Under the pieces are notes generated by a model that saw nothing but the letters and a program-made list of their open reading frames with translations, did not search any database and was not told where the DNA came from. Position numbers and translations under genes: made by a program. DNA of 64,000 nucleotides from the NCBI GenBank assembly GCA_014529385.2, contig CM043953.1:63624372-63688371 (forward strand), written 5' to 3'. The first letter of the stretch is position 1. Every line of letters starts with the position of its first letter. This DNA comes from Adiantum capillus-veneris (lineage: Eukaryota; Streptophyta; Polypodiopsida; Polypodiales; Pteridaceae). Positions 55,311 to 64,000 of this stretch are shown here, one piece after another.

Positions 55311-55726
55311 CCGCCATTTTTGGGGTGGACTTGCCCGCCTCGAGATCCCCGCCATCGTCCTTCACCGTCGATCCCTTTACTCGCCCCCACGTCCCATCCT
55401 GTGTCACTTAGTGTCGTGGATCGCCCGCCGACGTGCGCTAATTCCAAAGATGCCTTGGAGGGAGAAAGTCGGCTGCATTCGACTCCTCACATTTCACCTC
55501 GTGCATCAATCAGAGGCCCTGTACTGCCGCACGGCGGCGTACAGTGATGCCAAAGGCGCTATAACAAGCAGACCGCATGCTGAGATTTCGTTAGTGAGGT
55601 CGGACCCTCCTTGCAACACTCCATGGGCCTTCCTACTTAGGGAGCTGTTGTTAGCCGCCCCACGAGCAGCTCAAAGCTTAGCCGCAATCTGTTGTTCAAG
55701 AAGCCAATCTGGTGCTGTTAGGCAAC

Positions 55727-55760
<34 letters not shown>

Positions 55761-56263
55761 CGTTTCTCTTGCATTCATTTGTCTGGCCTGCGAGCAGCGG
55801 GAAGAAGAGAGGTCACGTAAGTGGAGGGAGGTATATTGCACCACCATCGCATTCTGTTCAACAAGGACTTTATGGAAGGTAGGTATGTGCTACGTTCACA
55901 AGACAGTGAAACTTGTTCATTGTCCTACTAAGAAAGTGGATCGGCTTTTGCCCAAATCTGCAAAGTCTGCTCCAGAACCTCAAAAGCGGCCATAACTGGA
56001 TGTCACACAGTTTAGATACTTTTATAAGGTGAAGGCGATGCTCCCCCCACTTGAAAGCTAAGTTCCCTCCCCAAGCTGTAAGAGAATTTTGTACTAGGAT
56101 CGATTTGCAAGGTGGATTGAATTTTGATGTCCTTGATGACAATTGATTGTAGCAAAATCTACTAACATAATATGGCGGAAGGGGGAGCCCTTTACACGTG
56201 TTGCAATCTACGATCTGAAGGCTAAAGTCCAAAACGAAAAAAAATCCCTTTGCACGCGATAAA

Positions 56264-56294
<31 letters not shown>

Positions 56295-56331
56295 GCCGTC
56301 GAAAGCGGCAGGCCGTACTAGTCTTTCTAAA

Positions 56332-56388
<57 letters not shown>

Positions 56389-57957
56389 GAGAGAGAGGGT
56401 CGCGACCTGGAAAATTGAGGTGTCCATGTTGGCCAAGGCTGTAACTTTGTCCACATGAGAGCTGCCAAGGGTGTACGTGTGCTGCATTGAAGGCAGTCTT
56501 GGTTCCATTTTGTAACTATGCCAATTTTGGCACAGTTACAAAAGTTTGCGCTTACTAGAACCGAGATGGTCCATACAAAAGTGTGTACTTACTAGAATCG
56601 AGTTGGTTAAGTATGATGCGTGACCACAATGTGCAAAGCTCCATTATCCATCCAAGTTACTGATAATTGAGCCTCGTGTGACCATCACCCAGATCAGTGG
56701 CTGCGCTCTAGGCTCAAAACATAGAGAGAGAGAGATCCTTCTTGAGTACAGACATTGTAGAAGTATTGAGCTCAAGTTTGTTGGGGGATTTTGGAACTTT
56801 TTATACGATGCGTACCAACACTTGTCCAATGGGGAACTCATAGTTTTCTTCCCAAGACAAGATAAAACGACAGCGTGTGATGAAATCATGATCATGGTTC
56901 GTTAATTTTTTATGTCTGGTCTACAAGATTCACTAATATGTGTGAGCATTTATTCTTTGAATGCATGCCCATTTTTTAATCAATGTGAATAACTGCATAA
57001 TATGGTTTATTTTTATTTATCATATACTTCAGTTATACAAAATGACCCACTCTACTCAGTAAAGTATTTTTAGAGTGCAATTTTCAATGTCATTTTAAAG
57101 CACCCCCTGATACCTTCTAAGAGCTCTTGTCATATTTGACAGGTCAAAGGAGCATCGTCCTAGTGGGACATTGAAACTTCAATGGCTTATCAAATCACTA
57201 TCTATGGTCACCTATAATAGTGATTGCTTTCCTAATGCCATCTACTTTAATAGGTGTTCTGGTCATTTCCAAGTGTTAATGTCAATTGATTGTCCTTTCT
57301 ATATATGAGCAAGGGTGCTAATATGAGCAAGGTTGCTACTCGTCCTGGTATTTATGATCTTGTACAAAGGTTCTTAAGTCAACCATCAATTGCATCAGCT
57401 ACCAAATCACTGGTTAATTTGACACACTCTTCAATGTTAGAGACGAGTATGTAAACCCCTAAGATGAATAGAGCTCCCTTATGAGAAGAGTGTTAAAAAG
57501 AAGCGACCAATATTTGTTGATGTGGAGCACATGTCATAAACCAGAATATGTGATAGTAAATTGAGCCTATGGTAGGGCCTAATGTGCAAGCAAAAACTAT
57601 GTCCGAAGTTTGTGAGTATCGGCATGGGGCAAATGTTCAAAGAACACTTTGGGCTATAAGAAGAACTCCACCTAGTTAGAAAGATGACTTGTTTTGGGAT
57701 GGTTGGTGATAGGAGTGCTAAACTCGATGACGAGAATCTTGATCTAACATGTGGGATTTCAACTCCATGTTGTTGGGGACCATTGCAACTATTTTTTGTT
57801 AGCATTTAGATTTATTGGCAACTTTCATCAAAGGACTTTATAGAATGGAGTTTTGAATCTTTTGACTGCCTTGTAAGCATTATTTTTTTGTAAACTATTG
57901 AAAGTCAACAACAATGGGTTTGATTGTTTTCATTTTATTTGAATTAGTTTGCTCGGT
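55311..57957. other. Non-genic stretch with several microsatellites
   Basis: (GA)n at about 55729-55757 and 56263-56294, and (TG)n(AG)n at about 56336-56398. A 194-codon plus frame (55411-55995) and a 212-codon minus frame (56508-55870) are open largely because they cross dinucleotide repeats, and neither has a domain. A TTTGTAACTATGCCAATTTTGGCACAGTTAC palindrome lies near 56510-56540. Confidence 0.5.
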
Positions 57958-58255
57958 TTAACTACGCGCTCGGATATAATTGCTTGGAGATTGGGATTCC
58001 TCCATCATTTGTAGGTACTCACCCTTCTCATGGCTAGTCAAGTCGGAAGACAGTATACCTTGTATCAGCTCCTGTTTGACATTAGGTTGAACTTTGGGTT
58101 GCATCAACTCTCCAATTTGCTCATGAGGACCAGAGATATCCTCATTCTCCAGAAGGCCAAGAAATCTTTGTTTCCCATCATGCTCTTCTTCAAGAAACAA
58201 GGAGCAAACATATAGGATCACTATCGCTACTATTTTCCACCTCGCTGCCATCATC

Positions 58256-58680
58256 CCCTTTATCTTCTTCTTCACTTGAGTACTCTTCTTCATCACTTTG
58301 CTCATCAAAATCAGCATCCAGAAATTGTTTGCTAGCCATGTCAAACCTCTTCTTATCACTCCTTCTATTGTAGAGAGTGATGGTACCATGTCCCCAATCC
58401 TATACAACTTTGGTTGCTTGTACCCATGGTCTTCCAAGGATGAGAAGAAAGCACCAATACCCGCGTGCATAACATGACAATTGACCAGCACTTTAACATC
58501 GAATGCATCCACCTCCAAGTCCTTTATAAGTCCCAAGCACTTCACCCTTGATTGGTTGGCAAGCTTTATGCAAAAACCTGAATTCTTCACCATGTTGAGT
58601 CCCAACTTTGATACACAAGATTGATTAGTAACACATACACAAGATTGATTAGTAACTTTGATACACAAGATTGATTAGTA
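58256..58680 (-). pseudogene. Ty3/gypsy aspartic protease region, decayed
   Basis: Minus-strand frames read LGLIKDLEVDAFDVKVLVNCHVMHAG and then, after a frameshift, LLILGRPWVQATKVV and DWGHGTITLYN (about 58.45-58.37 kb). The ILGRPW and DWG.GTI.L blocks are the C-terminal half of plant gypsy retropepsins. The active-site DTGA block was not identified. A direct repeat of AAGATTGATTAGTAAC (58615-58682) disrupts the region. A serine/acid-rich tail follows (to about 58.26 kb). Confidence 0.75.
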
Positions 58681-58944
58681 ACGCATACATGTGCACGTCC
58701 ATCAATATACGCCTCTCCAATGCGCTTTCTCTTATGTCATGCATCCGCAGTAGGGCATATATCAGGTAGCTCATTCAAAAAGAGGACTCTCACATACCCC
58801 CTTGTAGGCTCCTACTTCCATTGCATCTTTAACTTAAGACATCTCCATGAGTTGGCCAAAGGTAATATCAACCTTTCTACTCACCAAATCAGCTCTTAAG
58901 CTATAATTTGGTTGCCCTTCTCCCAAAGGAAATTCGGATGCATT

Positions 58945-59980
58945 CTAATATGTATCACTCATGTCATGATCTCTTGTAAGCCTCTTTCTTACAGGCATAA
59001 CTATAGCTCCCAAATCATCCTCTTTCTTCTCCAAACGGATTATGCTTACCATCTTTGTTTTTCCCTTCTCTTCAGTTGTCAAACCACTTGGCCTTGCTCT
59101 CCCTTTAATCTCAATACCATAATCTTGAGCTCGAGAACAAATTTGTGAAGGAAAGAGGAAACATATCACCACCCATTCTCTTTGGCTTGTCACATTGAGG
59201 GCTTTTATGACCCCATTCACTACAATTATAACATTGAAACATATCCCCTCTTCCAACCATGTTTCTTCCTCTATCACCTATAAATCCCTCATTGCTTCCA
59301 TAACCACAACCATATCCATAGCTTTGACCTCTTCCACCTCCCATCATATGCACACTAAAATTGTTTATAAGACCTACAACCTCTTGCATCTTCTTACAAA
59401 AAGCATTCACATCATGCGAAGCTTGTTGATTATAACCTGGCTCTCTGATAAGGACCCTTGGTTTCTCTACAGCTTTCGCTTCAACTTTTGACTCAACATT
59501 GTTTCCAATTTGATGAAGACACTTCGCTTTCCACTCTTTATTTTTTGCAGTTTCAATTGTCTCCTCAAAGGTCCTTGGTTACTTAAGCTTCACCTTCAAG
59601 CGTAGACTAGTCCTTAAACTTGCAAGAAGCCTATCCTTCTTCAACATGGCTGGAGGAATTTCAACCCCAAAGATGTGCACCACTTTGTCCATAACGAATC
59701 GAATGCCTTCACAAACTCTTCTATGATCCGGCCTTCACCCTGTACCAATCCTTGAATAAACTACCATACATTTTGTGGGTCTTCCACTTGTTGAAAGTGT
59801 GTAAGAAAAGTATGTCTTACCATTTCATAAGCCGTAACTAAAGGAGGTTGGGTTTATTATATCTCCTTTTCGTAGCCTTCCAACCCCAACCAAAACGCCT
59901 ATGCTCCCTTGGGAATTTACAAACACACTTTCACCCAGAAGATCATATCACGTAAGAACAAAACCACCATCAAAGCACGG
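58945..59980 (-). pseudogene. Ty3/gypsy Gag with CCHC zinc knuckle, decayed
   Basis: Reading downward: capsid-like fragments (about 59.98-59.55 kb, with VRHTFLTHFQQVEDP and FVKAFDSLW-like pieces in broken frames), then VVGLINNFSVHMM, a glycine/tyrosine-rich stretch (GGGRGQSYGYGCGYGSN) and the knuckle CYNCSEWGHKSPQC (about 59193-59236). It lies upstream of the protease remnant on the same strand, the normal gag-protease order. Confidence 0.82.
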
Positions 59981-60600
59981 ATTTACAACACACGCCGACC
60001 AATGCATATGAAGACAAGGACCTCCCTCCCCTTTCACAATTGAACATCAAAAATCCACAACTTCAACATCAATTCCACAATCCATAGATACATGCCCTCC
60101 CAATCTATTTGCACACAATTTGCCACTACACTGCCATAACCATAACCCTACAGAGAACTAATGGTAACTTGAAGAGCACAACTCCAATTGGGACACTTTA
60201 AAGCTTGGAAGAAAGCTTGAAGAATGACTGACGAAAAAGCTCAAGATGATCAAAATTGAATCTACATGCCACTACATGCAAAATTGATGCGAACATAGAG
60301 TTGTTCCAGCACTACGCGTAGAGAAGACAAAACAAGAGCAAAAACTGCATTAGAAACCATCAAGGAGACACAACAAGCTAAAACTTGCAATTGACTGATT
60401 GAACTTTTTTAAGTTTGTACATGAGTTTTATATACAAGTCTCAATTCCAAAAACTCATTAATGGACACGTACAATAACCCAACAATTGACGCTCCACTTG
60501 CCTTGCATATACATGTGTTTTGACTAATGCAAACAAAAAACCCACCAAAAAAAAAACCCACATCCTTTTGACATCAAGCATCATGTCCGTATGTACAAAT
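59981..60600. other. Non-genic stretch, possibly leader or LTR of the gypsy element at 58-60 kb
   Basis: The minus strand shows a TATATAAAA box near 60425-60440. No PBS was recognised between it and the gag remnant. Confidence 0.35.
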
Positions 60601-61065
60601 TAACAAAAAAACGTTGTGTTGCAAAAATGCATCCAACATCGTCTACAAGACTAATCTTCAAATTTGAGTATTTAAATCGTTGTTTTTCGACGCTTTGACC
60701 ATAGTAGAATGTTATTAGATCTTCGGGAGGTTTGTTTAGACATTCTATTGTTTTTGAGACTTTAGTCGTGATGAATCAAGATCCATGTACCTTGTCATAA
60801 TGTGACTAGACTTTGTAGATTTATTCATTTAAGTCTACTAAAGCTTCCTTTAAAGATTCACAACAATCCGAGTTCATTTCGTCGACAAAATGATATGGAC
60901 TTAGAGTGGTAAGAAAGTAATAAACAAATTTTTTGATAATTGAGTGGTGATTTGCTTGTTGAGTTTATGAAGATCACATCTTGAGGAATGATAAAGTCAA
61001 AAAAACCTCCGTACCTCATCAAAGTCACATTCTTAAGTATTGACAAATTATGTTAATGCCAAACA
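60600..61065 (-). repeat. Dispersed repeat, copy 2 (inverted relative to 16345-16800)
   Basis: The reverse complement matches 16345-16800 in order over about 450 bp with roughly one difference every four to six bases by eye. On the minus strand, a GGGGTG then TGTTTGGCAGG step near 61179, followed by GGACACCACATTTTT (about 61111-61127), suggests an LTR start. Confidence 0.75.
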
Positions 61066-61179
61066 ATAATGCTACAAACCGCCAACATTGAAAAGAACAG
61101 AGTAAAAATATATAATAAAAATGTGGTGTCCAACTAAGTGTCCGGCTAAGTGGATGATCGTACACTATACCTGCCAAAC

Positions 61180-62765
61180 ACACCCCATTGACATTCGTTT
61201 TCTACAACTCCCCTCGACGATTTTACATGTGGAACACATTTTCATTACATGCGACTTGAAAGAGGTCATATGCATTCTCTTGTACATTGCCATGTATGAC
61301 ACGAAGATTTGTTACTATGGCTTGCTTCAGGGAATCATTTTGTACCCATTCGGGCTATAAATGATCCACAATTCAAAGAGCACTCCACATCCTAATCTCA
61401 ACATCCCCAAGTTGGGACTTCCACCCTAATGAGATGCAAAGGAGAACAATTCCTTTCTACAAAAACTCAGCCATTCACTATTAGAAACCCTTCCGCTTAA
61501 GATTATGCCCACTTATTTCTAGTTTTTAAGCACCTACTGTGGTAGGATGATGTTAAACTTATTATGTAGATACTATGGACACCCTTTTTCTATGTCATAG
61601 GTAACTTTACCACCTTACAATACCCCCCACAAAACAACCCAGCCTCCTTGTGCTATAAGGCAAGGATTTGGGATGCCTACTGGCTTATCCACTTTCAAGT
61701 TACCCGTTTTGAACTTCGGACACGTGGAAAGTGCGTTATGCAATAAAGAATACACACTTCAATCACAAGAAGCAGCATTCTAGAACTCCAAGAGTTTCAC
61801 TGTAAGGGAGAGCTTTGCAGTATCATGTACCAATTATCTAGCCATCAGCCAGATATGTTCCAGAGTAGAGGCAATGACTTATCTTCAGACAAAGCATAGT
61901 ATAACAAAGGAGACAATGATGTATAGAGACAGTGACGTATAGGCTGAAATCTCCGCAAAGTTCTGCTTCACACTTCGACTGCTACATTAATTACACTTCC
62001 TAGTGTCAGGCATCCTCAGAAGTCATACCTTTGCCACCATTAAACCTATGGCCAATCATAAGTGAATTCCACATGACCAAGAGTTGACTATACTCGTTAC
62101 AGCTGGCATTCAGGGAGGTTGGAGCGCTCAAGGTTCCAATTACTTCTGCTTAATATTAAGAAGGTGCACAATTACTCGTCAAACTAGCTAATACAGCAGA
62201 ACAGGGAACAAATATCAGAATTGACTGACATTAGGATACTTGCAGGTCAGCTTGGTAAGGGCCTTCTAAACATAACCAGCAACAGCAGATCAAATATCAG
62301 AACTAACAATGCCATCAGAAATAACAGGAAACCCAACAGAGCAGACTTCAAGGTACACATAAGGCAACCGTGCAAACAACCAAAAAGCCTGTTCCAAACT
62401 AAAATGAAGTATACCACATTGGAGAATAGCACAAACCACAGATCAAGAGCTTGTAAATCAGACAACCTTAGTCTACGAAGATGCAGAAAACTTTTCCACA
62501 CTTACATGTGCAATAGCCTCATCGAGCTCAGCCTTCAGGTGACTTTTTCAATGACTTCCAAATCCAGAAAAAAAATCCCACCTCACACCCACATAGCAAT
62601 AGGAGGTCAACTTGTTAACTCTCAACAACAGTTGCCTCAACCAGAAGATTTCAGCAAATGACTGACATAAACCTAAACTTCAAAATTTGGTTTCATATAA
62701 AGATTGCTCAAAATTAATAGGTGTTTGAGCTGAGCAAGGAAACCACCCAGCAGTCAAACTACACC
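61180..62765. other. Non-genic stretch 3' of RPL31
   Basis: Includes the 3' flank of RPL31. No polyadenylation site can be fixed by eye. Short frames (for example 62221-62661) have no recognisable domain. Confidence 0.5.
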
Positions 62766-63671
62766 CTAATCCTCTTCAATAACCTTGGTTCCAAGGCCTC
62801 GGTATCCAGTAGGTGGTACCTCAGCTACTGTTACATAAGAGTACAGATCTTCCTTTGCATCTTCCTCCACATTACGCTTCCTTGCAATCCTGATCCTTAC
62901 TCTCTTGGGCACGTTCCTGATCCCACGGCTCCATAGGTGCTTGTTTAGCTTGACATCTACACGCACATCTGAGGTCCCCATCATTTGTTGGGCAAACTTC
63001 TTGATCTCCTTAATAGCTTTAGGGGCCTTCTTCTTGAAGGTGCTGCAGATAGACCAAAAACTAGCTTAAATTAACTGGCAGAGCAAACAGGCAAAATAGC
63101 TGTGTTTCAAGTGCTCATGGAATGCTTGGAAGTAGACAGCAGGAAACGGTAACTGCCAAAAAAATCCCCATTTGGCCATCGGAAAAAACCCTAAAGGAAT
63201 ATCAGGCGCTCAATGACGAGGATAGGACTGAGCATCCGGAGCTTTTTTATCGCGGTTGCATGATTTTTCACAGTCGCATCCGTAACAACAGAACGACCTA
63301 ATCCAGGACTGGGAGATGTGAGACACTACGGGCCCTTGCCCATAAGCAAAGAGCATCACGCATTGCGTATATGTAAAGGTAGTGACCTAACCGGACACAG
63401 CAGCCAGCGGAAGCGATTCGGGGCCACCATAAACTCCCGCAGAATTGCCTTGCCGAAGAAATTGAAAATAAAACAGAGCACAGGCATTGCGACCACAGTA
63501 GTCCATGTAGCAGCAATCTGGTGAAAATACTCTGTGGATCTACAAGGGCAAACAATACGAAGTGACGGATGAAATGAGAAAGATGTACCAGCTATGCAAT
63601 CGCTTGTGCAGATTCACAGTGAACTCGCGAGTGGCGACCTCGTCCTTGCGACTCTTGCCCTTCTCCACCAT
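62766..63671 (-). CDS. RPL31: 60S ribosomal protein eL31 (two exons)
   Basis: Exon 1 runs from 63671 down to 63589 ([20 protein letters not shown] through LHS plus two bases). Exon 2 runs from 63042 down to 62766 and ends VIEED-stop. The 546-bp intron (63588-63043) has GT at its start and AG at its end, and the split codon becomes cysteine in [12 protein letters not shown]. The predicted protein is 119 residues, the normal length of plant eL31. Recognisable blocks are [39 protein letters not shown] and [12 protein letters not shown]. eL31 sits near the polypeptide exit of the cytosolic large subunit. No lesion is seen, and the upstream region carries a telo-box and a site II-like motif. This is the only complete host gene in the window. 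Confidence 0.97.
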
Positions 63672-63744
63672 CGTGTCTCCCCACTTGCACGCGCTGGAAG
63701 CTGAAAGAGAACCCCTGGACGAATACTTTGCCTGACTTCTTACT

Positions 63745-63753
63745 AAACCCTAA
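63745..63753 (+). promoter_or_regulatory. Telo-box (AAACCCTAA) upstream of RPL31
   Basis: AAACCCTAA lies 74 bp upstream of the RPL31 start codon (reverse orientation relative to the gene). Telo-boxes are common in promoters or 5' leaders of plant translation genes. Confidence 0.7.
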
Positions 63754-63798
63754 CTCTCCACGTTTCAATTTCTCGTGGAATCCGCGTTCACATTTGCG

Positions 63799-63804
63799 TG
63801 GGCC
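63799..63804 (+). promoter_or_regulatory. Site II-type element (TGGGCC)
   Basis: TGGGCC lies 128 bp upstream of the RPL31 start. The TGGGCY plus telo-box pairing is a known arrangement for co-expressed plant ribosomal protein genes. Confidence 0.6.
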
Positions 63805-63926
63805 ATTTTAACCGCCGCCAAGACATTTGAGGAATAAATAACACCTATGGTAAAGAATGTTTAATTTTTTAGGCAGTTCCTCCTTCATCCGGCAGTGTAT
63901 TCTGCAACTCCGGCGACCGCATAGGG

Positions 63927-63962
<36 letters not shown>

Positions 63963-64000
63963 AAATGTGATGAGAGAGAGAGAGAGGTGAAAGAAGGCCG
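63805..64000. repeat. Upstream flank of RPL31 with (GA)n
   Basis: (GA)n at about 63931-63958 and a second short GA run at 63971-63986. No gene is recognised before the window edge. Confidence 0.8.

Noticed and set aside
55411-56508. 194-codon plus frame and 212-codon minus frame
   Set aside because: Both depend on GA/CT and TG/CA repeats for their length, contain low-complexity blocks and match nothing recognisable.

Overview
This window looks like nuclear DNA from a land plant with a large, repeat-rich genome. Only two host genes can be supported. One is the N-terminal 985 codons of an intronless, very long pentatricopeptide-repeat (PPR) gene at the left edge (minus strand). The other is a complete two-exon cytosolic ribosomal protein L31 gene at the right edge (minus strand), with telo-box and TGGGCC promoter motifs. 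Almost everything between them is transposable element, mostly decayed and nested, plus unusual simple and tandem repeats. Large PPR families, abundant (GA/CT)n tracts and mixed Ty1/copia, Ty3/gypsy and CACTA elements fit a fern or another seed-free vascular plant. That assignment is inference; no marker in the window fixes the species.

Layout. 1-2957: PPR gene, with a repeated upstream region to about 3.8 kb. 3.8-6.6 kb: non-genic, with microsatellites and a possible poly(A)-tailed retroposon. 6.63-13.9 kb: an old minus-strand copia element split by a younger Ty3/gypsy deletion derivative (7483-12291, LTRs of about 1.47 kb, 5-bp target duplication CTTTG). 15.0-20.4 kb: a duplicated anonymous repeat, a SINE-like box A/B unit, half of a dispersed inverted repeat, a retroelement accessory ORF, and an LTR end with a primer-binding site. 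21.3-33.4 kb: a CACTA (En/Spm) transposon on the minus strand, with a broken TNP2 transposase, a second transposase-family ORF and complex satellite-like sequence. It is interrupted by an LTR element (21599-27146) with LTRs of only about 150 bp and target duplication CAGCA. 32.15-32.82 kb: an array of four and a half long hairpins. 33.5-35.2 kb: retroelement gag-like remnants.

35.2-45.65 kb: two related Tnt1-like copia copies. The first has an intact LTR, PBS, gag and protease but stops abruptly before the integrase core; the second has RT and RNase H with few lesions. Between them lies 3.3 kb of decayed PPR sequence whose core is a tandem array with a period of about 177 bp. 45.66-49.4 kb: decayed Ty3/gypsy pol, followed by retropepsin-like motifs lying downstream of integrase and by an accessory ORF whose QGYYEGN motif recurs at 18 kb. 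51.2-52.4 kb: minus-strand gypsy RT/RNase H with the RT core deleted. 53-57 kb: non-genic, with palindromic motifs, microsatellites and a SINE-like unit. 58-60 kb: minus-strand gypsy gag/protease. 60.6-61.2 kb: the second half of the dispersed inverted repeat. 62.77-63.67 kb: RPL31.

The genes do not form a pathway. The strongest leads are the hairpin array, the tandem PPR-fragment array, the retroelement module with protease motifs after integrase, and the two nested insertions whose target duplications can be read directly.
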